Shown here: positions 34,867-43,727 of the stretch, piece after piece
Position numbering within the stretch: position 1 is the stretch's first letter
How the letters are laid out: each line of letters begins with the position of its first letter
Notes under the pieces: model-generated
Told to the model about the DNA's origin: nothing
Seen by the model: the letters and a program-made list of their open reading frames with translations, nothing else
Database searches by the model: none
Source: UBA1494_A sp963973975
GTDB taxonomy: Bacteria; Bacteroidota; Bacteroidia; Flavobacteriales_E; Vicingaceae
Length of the DNA: 64,000 bases
Assembly (NCBI GenBank): GCA_963973975.1
Contig: CAXBCF010000004.1
Location: 1 to 64,000 of the forward strand
Direction of reading: 5' to 3'
Position numbers and translations under genes: made by a program

Positions 34867-37191
34867 ATGAAATCAATTTCATTTTTAGCCACTTTTGTGG
34901 CTTTTTTCTTTTTTACTGATTATGTAAATGCTCAAGAGCAATATAAGGAAGAGGAACTCAACCAAATGCTCACCGAGCAAGTCAATCAATTGCGAAAGGA
35001 GCACCAGCTGCCACCTTTCGAGTTGGATGAAATTCTTGATGCAGCAGCCTTCGATCAGGCTTCATTTATTTTAAAAGCCGGCAAGGTTGTTCATACACAA
35101 GATCAGAGCAAAAAGGAGAAATTGGTTGATAGAATACTCTATTATGAAGGCTTGCATGCTTCTGCTGGAGAGAATGCTGCAATTTTGGGTAGAGGCTCTA
35201 AAGCGAGAATTGAACCTAAAGGCACAAGTGTTACTATAGATTCGGATTTAAAAATTATAAAAGCTGCCATTGCTTCATGGTTAGAGGAAGATGAAGGACG
35301 TTTGAACCTGTTGGATCCTGATTTTTTTCGCTTTGGAAGCGCTGTTTTATTTAATGAAAAGGAAGAATATATTTTAGTGTTGGTAATGGCTTCTGAACCA
35401 TACGAACAGCCTAACAATAAAAAACCAAACCTCAATTTTAATGGTATTAAACCTTACGATAAAAAGGTATGTGATCCGTTTTTAGAAAACAATCCAAGCT
35501 TGCCGCAATTATTTTCAGATGCACTTCAAGTAGAAGGTGATGAGGTTTTTTTAGTTTATCATAGTTTGGAGTATATGGAAGAGGTTATCAATAGTTCGGG
35601 TGATGCTATAGCGGTAGATGTTATTCAAAGAAATCAATACGATTGCAATGGGGGCAATAAGCTTTTTCCAACAGAAATTAATGATGGTTATTTACTGCCT
35701 TTGGCAAAAAAAGGGTTGTTAAACACCTACAACACGCTTAAAGAAAAAGGAGAAGTGAAATTGAAAGTTGGGAAGCTCCCTGATTTTTATGATCCAAATC
35801 AGTCAGAGCTGAACATGGTGATTATTAAAGATGGATATTATTGCGAAACAGTGCCTTACAATCAACTCGAATCGAAAAATGTGAAGTGGTTTGATGTTCC
35901 TTATTTATTTGCCGGGAAAAATGATTCTGCTAGTATGACATGGAACGATACAACACATATAAATTTAGCTTTTGATGAAAATTGGAAGAAAAATTTAAGT
36001 GTTGCTTTCGAAAAGTTTTCTTGGATTAACTATGAATTCAATTCCATCGAAATTCAAATCAAGCAAGCACCAGTTCCCAATCAATTATCAAATGCCACCA
36101 TTAAGCAAATGGTTTTTGAGCAATTGCCCGATAGTAACTTTTCATTTTCAATAAATCAAAAAAGTACTTGGGAAGATTTCTTTCAAGCAATCAAAGGAAC
36201 CTATTATGAGCTTGAAACCAAAGAGATGGATACCTCTCAAATCAAAATTTATTTGAAAGAATCCATTGAACAGGATGCTGAATTGCAAAAAATACTGGCA
36301 ACATTGAATAGTATTGAACTAAAAATAAGTGGTGTAGCAAGTATTAGTCAGTCGGGTACAATTTCAGAAAAACAGCGATTGTTTGAATGGCTTTTTGAAC
36401 AAAATAAACTAGCAGCTACCCTTTACCTTCAAAATGAACTGATTGATGCTGTTAGAAGAAAAGAATTTAAAGCAGCTGCTTTTCCCAAATTAGATCCTCA
36501 TCAGAAAAAGGAAAACTTACCGCTAATCAATAATCAAATCGCGCTTGCTGATTTGGAAGGAGAAGTAAATTTTGGCGGCAATCCTATTTATTTGGCTTTT
36601 TTAGAATTGTATTTAATTAATAAGGGATTAGTTGAAATTTCATTTAACCGCCATGTTTCTTTGTTGAAATATTGGTCTGACAATAAACGAGATATTAAAA
36701 ATTTTGAAGATTGGGATAAGACATTTAAATTGCTTGCAAGCAGAGGGATTAAAGATGAATTGTATGCAAGAACTTTGCTGAATTACAATTTAATAGCAGC
36801 AGATTACTATTATGATTTGGGAAATTTTAAAGGACGTAAAAGTGCATTTGATGGCATAATGAAATGGCAATCTCAGTCAAATCTGAATTCAGAAGAAGTG
36901 TTGGATTTAGCGCAATATTTAGTTTACCAAGATCAACTTTCAAATGCAATAGCTTTATTGCTGCCATTAACTAAGTCGAGTGAAATTAATCAAGCCCAGC
37001 TTTTTTACCTTCTTCAAATTGGTATTTACGACCGGGAGTCCCTGAGTGAAGCGAATTATTTTAAGCTCATGAAAACGGCGCAAGAGTTATTTCCTAAAGA
37101 TTTTTGTGGACTTTTTAGCAAAGAGAAGATGGGAATACAGTCGCTAAAAAACAGTGAAATTAAAAACTTATATTGCACGCATTGTCAGTAA
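34867..37191 (+). CDS. Secreted CAP (SCP/PR1)-domain protein with long C-terminal region
   Basis: 774 residues. Signal peptide ends NAQ. Residues about 25-180 form a CAP domain: LNQMLTEQVNQLRKEHQLPP, the loop HASAGENAAI, and FFRFGSAVLF with VLVMAS. CAP domains in bacteria are of varied and mostly unproven function. The remaining 590 residues have no recognised domain; the last 150 are helical and TPR-like (NYNLIAADYYYDLG, EEVLDLAQYLVYQDQ). It follows the OmpA gene by 4 nt. No lipobox. Its C-terminus (LYCTHCQ) is not a T9SS sorting domain. Confidence 0.8.
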   Translation: MKSISFLATFVAFFFFTDYVNAQEQYKEEELNQMLTEQVNQLRKEHQLPPFELDEILDAAAFDQASFILKAGKVVHTQDQSKKEKLVDRILYYEGLHASAGENAAILGRGSKARIEPKGTSVTIDSDLKIIKAAIASWLEEDEGRLNLLDPDFFRFGSAVLFNEKEEYILVLVMASEPYEQPNNKKPNLNFNGIKPYDKKVCDPFLENNPSLPQLFSDALQVEGDEVFLVYHSLEYMEEVINSSGDAIAVDVIQRNQYDCNGGNKLFPTEINDGYLLPLAKKGLLNTYNTLKEKGEVKLKVGKLPDFYDPNQSELNMVIIKDGYYCETVPYNQLESKNVKWFDVPYLFAGKNDSASMTWNDTTHINLAFDENWKKNLSVAFEKFSWINYEFNSIEIQIKQAPVPNQLSNATIKQMVFEQLPDSNFSFSINQKSTWEDFFQAIKGTYYELETKEMDTSQIKIYLKESIEQDAELQKILATLNSIELKISGVASISQSGTISEKQRLFEWLFEQNKLAATLYLQNELIDAVRRKEFKAAAFPKLDPHQKKENLPLINNQIALADLEGEVNFGGNPIYLAFLELYLINKGLVEISFNRHVSLLKYWSDNKRDIKNFEDWDKTFKLLASRGIKDELYARTLLNYNLIAADYYYDLGNFKGRKSAFDGIMKWQSQSNLNSEEVLDLAQYLVYQDQLSNAIALLLPLTKSSEINQAQLFYLLQIGIYDRESLSEANYFKLMKTAQELFPKDFCGLFSKEKMGIQSLKNSEIKNLYCTHCQ

Positions 37192-37260
37192 TTTGAATTG
37201 GATTATTGCTTGTAGAATTTTTTTAGAAAGTTTTGAGACCTTTTTTATGTCATTTAATTT

Positions 37261-37797
37261 CTAATCTTTCCATTTATAGCCAATTGGCTTTCTGTTGTGT
37301 TGTTCTAGATCCTTTTGTTTACTAGCTTCAAGCTGCTTTAAGTAGTTTAAAATTAACTCAATGTAGGTTGAATTAGAACCTATTTGTTGTTTTATTTTAT
37401 CTAATTCAGCAAGTATATCCTTATGAGTTAATAACATTTCTCTAATTTTTGTGTAAACTCTCATGATGTGAATATTAATTGCTATTGCACGTTTACTGGT
37501 CAAAACACTTGATAACATCAATACACCATGCTCTGTAAATGCATAAGGTAATTTTCTTCTTCCTCCCCAACTTGAAGTCGCATTTTGCGACTTCAAGTTC
37601 TCCCATTCTTCTGAAGTCAACTGAAACATAAAATCTTCTGGAAAACGAGTTTCATTTCTTTTTACCTGTTCGTTTAATCGTTTGGTTTCTACCTCATATA
37701 GAGCTGCTAAATCACTGTCTAACATTACTTTTAAATTCCTGATTTGATAGATTTTACTTGCTATTACTTCTTCTGGAACCGTAAATTCTTTACTCAT
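37261..37797 (-). CDS. ORF6N-domain protein
   Basis: 178 residues. The ORF6N domain spans about 8-95: VPEEVIASKIYQIRNLKVML, LAALYEVETKRLNEQVKRN, RFPEDFMFQLT, and RKLPYAFTEHGVLMLSSVL. Such domains are found in phage and plasmid regulators or DNA-binding proteins and are common as single genes in Bacteroidota. The C-terminus is a short coiled coil (HKDILAELDKIKQQIG). The gene stands alone with no phage genes around it. A 31-nt perfect inverted repeat lies inside its coding sequence. Function is uncertain; transcriptional or phage-linked regulation is the usual suggestion. Confidence 0.88.
   Translation of the reverse strand: MSKEFTVPEEVIASKIYQIRNLKVMLDSDLAALYEVETKRLNEQVKRNETRFPEDFMFQLTSEEWENLKSQNATSSWGGRRKLPYAFTEHGVLMLSSVLTSKRAIAINIHIMRVYTKIREMLLTHKDILAELDKIKQQIGSNSTYIELILNYLKQLEASKQKDLEQHNRKPIGYKWKD
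37569..37599. repeat. Perfect inverted repeat (14-bp stem) inside the ORF6N gene
   Basis: AACTTGAAGTCGCA (37569-37582), TTT, then TGCGACTTCAAGTT (37586-37599). On the coding strand it encodes NLKSQNATSS, just before WGG. A 14-bp perfect stem with a 3-nt loop is far more structure than this AT-rich coding sequence otherwise shows. Confidence 0.85.
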
Positions 37798-38036
37798 CTT
37801 TTTATTTTTTTGTCAAGTAAATTTAGCCAAATGGTTGATCTTTTGCATGTTAACACATTAATTTACTTATTTTTTAAATTTTATAACTGATGTTTGAAGT
37901 AGATATGTTTTTGTTGAAGCTTATTCGTTTAAATAGTTTGAATTACCATACAAAAGCAAGAATTGTTAAAGTTGTCTGAGTATTTTTATCAAAAATTTAA
38001 ATATTTAATTCATTCATAACTATACAAATTTGATCT

Positions 38037-38669
38037 ATGACATTATTTAATAAATTAATTTTAATAGCTTCAATCTTAATAATACTACCATTAACATCTA
38101 ACTGTCAAATTAGGAGTGGAAACTTTGTAAAAGAAGGTTATGGTTATTATATTGATAATGAAGGAAATAAATACAGTGGAAAAATTAAAGTTAAGAGTGG
38201 ATTTGCACATGGTATGGGAGAAGTTACCATGCCAAAGATTCAGATTAAAACAGAAAATTCTCAGAATGAAGATATTTATTTTGATCAAATTCAAAAAGTT
38301 GTTATTGAAAGTGATACCTTCTTAAGAGTGCCTGGTAGAACAATAAAATTTACTTCTTCATTTAGTAAAGAAGTAATGTAAGCAGAGTTAATGTACGATA
38401 TGCTACATATAGTAATACCTGGAAAAATCAAATATTGTAAAAGATACTGGCTTGATGTTTCAGGATTTTCTGAAACATCAATCATTAAATCTGATAATCA
38501 AGATTATAAACGTATAGCTTGGAATTATAAGGAAAAAAATGAGTTCAAAGAATATGTACTTAATTTGATTAAGGACAACCCTAAAGTCTATGATAAATGG
38601 GAGAGTAAAAGTCCTTTTAAACTGTACAATAAAATAGATAAAATAATTGCAGAATATAATACTTTGTAG
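38037..38669 (+). pseudogene. Small exported protein gene split by an in-frame TAA
   Basis: Two open frames of 114 (38037-38381) and 92 residues (38391-38669) lie in the same frame, separated by one TAA at 38379. Read through, they give about 210 residues: a signal peptide or lipobox (LPLTSNCQ), then a beta-rich part (YIDNEGNKYSGKIKV). After the stop come LHIVIPGKIKYCKRYW and the C-terminal part, with DNPKVYDKWESKSPFKLYNK then IDKIIAEYN. The combined order resembles small exported Bacteroidota proteins of that length, and the second half lacks any signal sequence of its own. So this is most likely a recently inactivated gene; a sequencing error or two coupled genes are the alternatives. Confidence 0.65.
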
Positions 38670-38733
38670 GTCTGAATGTAGTCATTTAAGCTAAAGAAAA
38701 CTAAAGCACTCTTATTAACAAGTGAAAAATTTA

Positions 38734-40029
38734 ATGCTAAAAAAAGGCAACAAAAAAGTTATTTCAGCATGGGCATTCTACGATTGGGCGAACTCGGTTT
38801 ACCCACTTGTGATTACTACCGCCATTTTTCCCATGTTTTATGAAGCAGTCACAACAACCAATTTTTCCGATGGCACAACTTCTGATTTAGTTACATTTTT
38901 TGGATTTCAATTCAAAAATACGGAGCTGTATTCTTATGTGATTTCATTCTCTTTTTTAATCGTTTCCTTTATTTCTCCCATACTTTCGGGAATTGCGGAT
39001 TATGCAGATAACAAAAAAACTTTTTTGAAATTTTTCTGTTACTTGGGAGCTATCTCTTGTGCAGGTCTTTTCTTTTTTGATGTCAATCATTTAGAATTAA
39101 GCATGATTCCTGTCGTTTTTGCAAGTGTTGGCTTTTGGGCGAGTTTGGTTTTTTACAATGCCTACTTACCTCTGATTGCAGCAGCTAAAGAACACGATCG
39201 TATTTCTGCCAAAGGCTATGCTCTAGGTTATATTGGAAGTTCCATCTTGTTAATTGTTAATTTGCTGATGATCATGGTTTGGGAAATTCCTGCTAAATAT
39301 TCATTTCTAACAGTGGCAGTTTGGTGGATAGGTTTCAGTCAAGTTACTTATGCTTATTTGCCCAACAGTGTTTTTAGAGATAAACCAAAAGAAAATAAAT
39401 TTACAAAAGGCTGGAAAGAACTAAAAAAAGTTTGGAAAGAATTGAAAGGTTTAAAAGTGCTGAAGCGCTACCTTTTATCCTTTTTTGTATACAGCATGGG
39501 CGTACAAACTGTGATGTTGATGGCTACACTTTTTGCTGCCAAAGAAATAAATTGGGGAGAAGATGGAGCAAAAACCGGCTTGATTGTTTCCGTATTGATT
39601 ATTCAATTTATTGCCATTGGTGGAGCCTATTTTTTTGCATGGCTTTCTTCTAAAATTGGCAATTTACAGTCTATTGCAGTTACTTTGTTTATATGGATTG
39701 GCATTTGTGTCGCAGCATATTACATTCATGAACCAATTGAATTTTACATAATCGCAGGCATTGTTGGTTTAGTGATGGGTGGTGTGCAATCGCTTTCAAG
39801 ATCCACCTATTCCAAATTACTACCACCTTCAACCGATACCGCTTCGTTTTTTAGTTTCTATGATGTACTCGAAAAGTTAGGAATCGTTGTTGGAACAGTT
39901 TCTTATGGACTTATTGAAGGTTTTACAGGCAGCATGCGCAATTCTGTAGTTGCACTGATGGTCTTTTTTATCATTGGTTTGTTGTTGCTTTTCTGGGTGC
40001 CGAAAAAGAAAGTCATTACAGCTATCTGA
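38734..40029 (+). CDS. MFS transporter, UMF1 family
   Basis: 431 residues from ATG 38734; GTG 38722 is an in-frame alternative adding four residues. Twelve membrane helices. Family signatures: KVISAWAFYDWANSVYPLVI at the N-terminus, FISPILSGIADYADNKKTFL, and GGVQSLSRSTYSKLLPP near the tenth helix. The UMF1 group is related to Atg22 and may export amino acids or other small metabolites, but the substrate is unknown. It lies 65 nt after the split gene and 81 nt before lhgO. Confidence 0.9.
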   Translation: MLKKGNKKVISAWAFYDWANSVYPLVITTAIFPMFYEAVTTTNFSDGTTSDLVTFFGFQFKNTELYSYVISFSFLIVSFISPILSGIADYADNKKTFLKFFCYLGAISCAGLFFFDVNHLELSMIPVVFASVGFWASLVFYNAYLPLIAAAKEHDRISAKGYALGYIGSSILLIVNLLMIMVWEIPAKYSFLTVAVWWIGFSQVTYAYLPNSVFRDKPKENKFTKGWKELKKVWKELKGLKVLKRYLLSFFVYSMGVQTVMLMATLFAAKEINWGEDGAKTGLIVSVLIIQFIAIGGAYFFAWLSSKIGNLQSIAVTLFIWIGICVAAYYIHEPIEFYIIAGIVGLVMGGVQSLSRSTYSKLLPPSTDTASFFSFYDVLEKLGIVVGTVSYGLIEGFTGSMRNSVVALMVFFIIGLLLLFWVPKKKVITAI

Positions 40030-40038
40030 GATTTGTCT

Positions 40039-40052
40039 TATCATTAATGATA
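40039..40052. repeat. 14-bp perfect palindrome upstream of lhgO
   Basis: TATCATTAATGATA lies 10 nt after the transporter stop and about 35 nt before the lhgO -7 box. It could be an operator; the AT content makes chance a fair alternative. Confidence 0.35.
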
Positions 40053-40085
40053 CTGTAGTACTTTTTAAAGAATTGCTTTTCGGCT

Positions 40086-40093
40086 TATTTTTG
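40086..40093 (+). promoter_or_regulatory. Promoter -7 box for lhgO
   Basis: TATTTTTG, exact TAnnTTTG match, 17 nt before the TTG start at 40111. A TTTT at 40062-40065 is spaced 20 nt upstream. Confidence 0.45.
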
Positions 40094-40110
40094 CACTTAA
40101 AATTACGGTT

Positions 40111-41328
40111 TTGAATAAAGAAGAAATCTACGATATAGCCATTATTGGCGGAGGAATTGTTGGAGCGGCAACCTTGTATCAAATGCAGCAGCGTTTCCCA
40201 AATCTTAAAATCTTATTGATCGAAAAGGAAGATCATTTAGCAGCTCACCAAACAGGAAACAATTCTGGAGTAATTCATTCTGGTTTGTACTATAAACCTG
40301 GTTCAAAAAAAGCGATAAACTGCGTAATAGGTCGAAAAGCATTGGTTGAGTTCTCTAAAAAGTACGGTGTAACTCATGAAGTCTGCGGAAAAGTAGTCGT
40401 TGCAACACAAGATTCTGAGTTGCCATTCATGGATAAAATTTTCGAGAATGGATTGGCAAACAATACGGAAGGAATAGAAAAAATTACTGCTGAAAAAGTC
40501 AAGGAAATAGAGCCTGAATGCAATGCCATTGCAGGAATTAGAGTTCCTTGTACTGGAATAATTGACTATGTTCAAGCTACTGAGCGAATGGCGGAATTGG
40601 CATTGGCAATACAAACCCAAAGTAAGGTTGTTTTAGGAGAAGCTTTCGAGCATCATGATGTGTCTCAAAATAAAATTAGCACTTCCAAGAACAGTTATTT
40701 TGCCAAGCATTTAATTTTCTGTGGAGGTTTGCAATCCGATCGATTGGCGAAAAAATCAGGAATAGATGCGGAAATGCAAATTGTTGGATTTAGAGGAGAT
40801 TATTATGAATTAACAGAACAAGCACTCCACAAAGTCAAACACTTGATTTATCCTGTGCCAAATCCAGCTTTTCCGTTTTTAGGAGTTCATTTCACTAGAA
40901 TGACAAATGGGGAAATTGAATGCGGCCCAAATGCTGTATTTACTTTTAAAAGAGAAGGGTATGGGAAAACGGATTTTGATTTAAAAGACACTATTGATGC
41001 ACTTTCCTATCAAGGAACTTGGAAATTGTTTGCCAAGCATTGGAAGTTTGGCTTGGATGAATACAAAAGAGCTTTTAGCAAAAGATTATTTCTCAACCGT
41101 TTACAAGCATTGATTCCTTCATTGACAATGGATGATCTTCGTCCGGGAAGATCAGGAGTTCGAGCCATGGCTTTGGGGCCTGATGGAGAAATGATTGATG
41201 ATTTTAAAATTGAATTTAAAGACAACAGCATTCACGTTTTAAATGCACCTTCACCAGCCGCAACTGCATGTTTGGCTATTGGAGATGACATTTGCGACAT
41301 GGCTGTAGAAAGATTCAATTTAAACTAA
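40111..41328 (+). CDS. lhgO: L-2-hydroxyglutarate oxidase
   Basis: 405 residues starting at TTG 40111; the FAD-binding motif (IAIIGGGIVGAATLYQMQ) begins nine residues later and no ATG precedes it. Family motifs: HQTGNNSGVIHSGLYYKPGS, AIAGIRVPCTGIIDYVQATE, NPAFPFLGVHFTRM, and the C-terminal RPGRSGVRAMALGPDG. The enzyme oxidises L-2-hydroxyglutarate to 2-oxoglutarate, passing electrons to the quinone pool. It has its own promoter box and is followed 31 nt later by a symporter gene. Confidence 0.94.
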   Translation: MNKEEIYDIAIIGGGIVGAATLYQMQQRFPNLKILLIEKEDHLAAHQTGNNSGVIHSGLYYKPGSKKAINCVIGRKALVEFSKKYGVTHEVCGKVVVATQDSELPFMDKIFENGLANNTEGIEKITAEKVKEIEPECNAIAGIRVPCTGIIDYVQATERMAELALAIQTQSKVVLGEAFEHHDVSQNKISTSKNSYFAKHLIFCGGLQSDRLAKKSGIDAEMQIVGFRGDYYELTEQALHKVKHLIYPVPNPAFPFLGVHFTRMTNGEIECGPNAVFTFKREGYGKTDFDLKDTIDALSYQGTWKLFAKHWKFGLDEYKRAFSKRLFLNRLQALIPSLTMDDLRPGRSGVRAMALGPDGEMIDDFKIEFKDNSIHVLNAPSPAATACLAIGDDICDMAVERFNLN

Positions 41329-41359
41329 AAGCTTACTAATCTTTGCGGATATTTGACCC

Positions 41360-42841
41360 ATGAGTCCATCAATTATTAGCGGCATTATTGCGGTCTATTT
41401 TCTTTTCTTGATTCTCATCAGCAGGCTCACAGCTCGAAAGGCCGACAATGCTTCATTTTTTCTTGGAAATAGAAGTTCTCCGTGGTTTTTAGTGGCTTTT
41501 GGAATGATTGGAACTTCCTTATCTGGAGTAACTTTCATTTCTGTTCCAGGTTGGGTAGCGAGCAATCAATTCTCTTACCTTCAAATGGTTTTGGGTTATT
41601 TGTTGGGCTATTTGGTGGTAGCCAATGTTTTGATGCCCCTTTATTATCGATTAAATCTCACTTCGATCTACACCTATTTGGAACAGAGATTTGGTTTTTG
41701 GTCCTACAAAACTGGAGCGTTCTACTTTTTACTTTCCAGAACTATTGGTGCTTCTTTTCGCCTTTTTTTAGTTGCCAATGTATTGCAAATGGCAGTTTTT
41801 GATGCTTGGAATATTCCCTATTTTCTAACTGTAGCAATTACCATTTTACTGATTTGGGTATACACTTATAAAGGAGGGATAAAAACAATCGTTTGGACAG
41901 ATTCTTTGCAAACTCTTTTCATGCTTACGGCAGTTGGAATTACCATTTACCAGATTGGAATTCGATTAGACCTTAACTTTTTTGAACTTACTGAAACAAT
42001 AAAGAACAGCGATTATTCCAAAACCTTCTTTTTCGATGATTGGAAAGACGGTCGATTTTTTTGGAAACAATTTTTAAGTGGTGCATTCATTACCATTGTT
42101 ATGACTGGTTTGGATCAAGACATGATGCAAAAAAACCTGAGTTGTAAAAACATAAAAGAAGCAAAGTGGAACATGTTATCACTGAGTTTTATTTTAATTA
42201 TTGTCAATATTTTATTTCTGAGTTTAGGTGCTTTACTTTTTATTTATGCCAAACAAATGGGCATTAATTTACCTGAAAAGTCTGATGAACTGTATCCATT
42301 TTTGGCGCTAGGTGGCGAATTGGGTATTTGGGTTGCAGCTTTGTTTATACTTGGATTAATCGCTGCGGCATATTCCAGTGCAGATTCAGCTTTAACTGCT
42401 TTGACAACTTCAGTTTGTATTGATTTTTTATCAGTCGATAAAAAAACAGAGCTAGATGGAACGAAGCTGAGAAAACAAGTGCATGTTATGATGTCTTTTG
42501 TAATTTTTTTGGTCATAATGTTGTTTAGTTTTATCAATAACGATAGTGTTATTAGTAGTTTGTTTAAAGCAGCTGGCTATACCTATGGTCCTTTGTTGGG
42601 AATGTATGCCTTCGGTCTGATTCATAAATACAGTATAAAAGATCGGTTTGTTCCCTGGGTTTGCCTTGTTAGTCCACTACTTACTTATGCAATTAATTAC
42701 TTTTCTGAAGAACTTTTTAATGGATATCAATTTGGATTTGAGATGATTATTCTCAATGGTTTATTGACATATTTGGGACTTCATCTGCTTAGACAAAAAA
42801 AGACAGTGAATAAAAATTCGATAGTCACAGCATTAGGTTAA
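41360..42841 (+). CDS. Sodium:solute symporter family transporter
   Basis: 493 residues and about thirteen membrane helices. SSS-family features: FLGNRSSPWFLVAFGMIGTS, GVTFISVPGWV, YTYLEQRFGFWSYKTGAFYF, the GLDQDMMQKNLSCKNIKEAK loop, and AAAYSSADSALTALTTSVCI with the Na+-site serines. It imports a small organic solute with sodium; the substrate cannot be read from the sequence. Follows lhgO closely, so it may be in the same transcript. Confidence 0.92.
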   Translation: MSPSIISGIIAVYFLFLILISRLTARKADNASFFLGNRSSPWFLVAFGMIGTSLSGVTFISVPGWVASNQFSYLQMVLGYLLGYLVVANVLMPLYYRLNLTSIYTYLEQRFGFWSYKTGAFYFLLSRTIGASFRLFLVANVLQMAVFDAWNIPYFLTVAITILLIWVYTYKGGIKTIVWTDSLQTLFMLTAVGITIYQIGIRLDLNFFELTETIKNSDYSKTFFFDDWKDGRFFWKQFLSGAFITIVMTGLDQDMMQKNLSCKNIKEAKWNMLSLSFILIIVNILFLSLGALLFIYAKQMGINLPEKSDELYPFLALGGELGIWVAALFILGLIAAAYSSADSALTALTTSVCIDFLSVDKKTELDGTKLRKQVHVMMSFVIFLVIMLFSFINNDSVISSLFKAAGYTYGPLLGMYAFGLIHKYSIKDRFVPWVCLVSPLLTYAINYFSEELFNGYQFGFEMIILNGLLTYLGLHLLRQKKTVNKNSIVTALG

Positions 42842-42895
42842 AATCCTTTTTATAATTTCGGCACTGATATTTAGAAAGATAATCCATCCTTAGTC

Positions 42896-43723
42896 ATGAA
42901 TAAATTCCAAATTGGGCTTAGCCTTTTAGCTTATATTTTAATCGCCTCTTGTCAAGAAAATGCATCAAAGCAAATGGAAGCAAGTCCCAAAACTAAAACA
43001 CAACAAGTTGAAAAGCAAAAAGTTGCAGCGCCAATTTCATCTCCTGAAAAGATGTTCGGTTACATTCACAAAGAAGGAGTAGCTTATTCAAAAGAGCTGA
43101 TGAATTCAACTGAAAATTCCACAACATATGTTCAGCCACCTACTAAAGCATTAAACTTTGGTATTTACACAACCGACTTGGCTTATGCGGCAGCTTATCA
43201 AGATTTGGAGTCAACCATTGAATTGTATAAAACTGTGAAAAGAATGAGTGCGGAGTTAAACATTGCAGAAATGATGACTTCAGAAATGGTTGAGCGAATG
43301 CAAGCAAATATGGAAAATCCGGATTCTTTGGCAGTTGTTGCGGGTAAAGCATATTACCAAGCCGTCGAATTTTTAGATGCCAATTCACAAAATGGAAAAT
43401 TGGCTTTAATGTCGGTAGGCGGTTGGATCGAAAGTCTTTACATTACTATGAGTGCAGTGGAAGAAAATGAAGCTGGAGCACTTACTGTTCAAAAAATCGC
43501 CGATCAAAAGAAAATAGTTCAAAATTTATATGCTTACTTAAAAAATCATGAGAATGAATTGGGAGTAGAAGAAGCAATTAAGCAATTAAAGCCTATTGCT
43601 GCAATCTATGAGAACATTCTACTCAATGAGAATAGCGAGCAATTAGAAATAAGTGATGAACAGTATGAGCAATTGAAGACAGCAATTGTTAATTACAGGA
43701 ACCGAATTGTTTCAATAAATTAA
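42896..43723 (+). CDS. Lipoprotein of unknown function
   Basis: 275 residues. Lipobox LIASC (Cys about 19) ends a short signal sequence. A Lys/Gln/Thr-rich linker is followed by a helical domain: LNFGIYTTDLAYAAAYQDL, ELYKTVKRMSAELNIAEMM, and ALMSVGGWIESLYITMSAVE. I recognise the general pattern from other Bacteroidota lipoproteins, but it has no assigned function. Its stop is 4 nt from the stop of the convergent gene. Confidence 0.85.
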   Translation: MNKFQIGLSLLAYILIASCQENASKQMEASPKTKTQQVEKQKVAAPISSPEKMFGYIHKEGVAYSKELMNSTENSTTYVQPPTKALNFGIYTTDLAYAAAYQDLESTIELYKTVKRMSAELNIAEMMTSEMVERMQANMENPDSLAVVAGKAYYQAVEFLDANSQNGKLALMSVGGWIESLYITMSAVEENEAGALTVQKIADQKKIVQNLYAYLKNHENELGVEEAIKQLKPIAAIYENILLNENSEQLEISDEQYEQLKTAIVNYRNRIVSIN

Positions 43724-43727
43724 TGAA

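Noticed and set aside
37261..38669. Possible prophage or mobile island around the ORF6N gene
   Set aside because: No integrase, structural genes, direct repeats or tRNA junction found; a single ORF6N gene is common in Bacteroidota.
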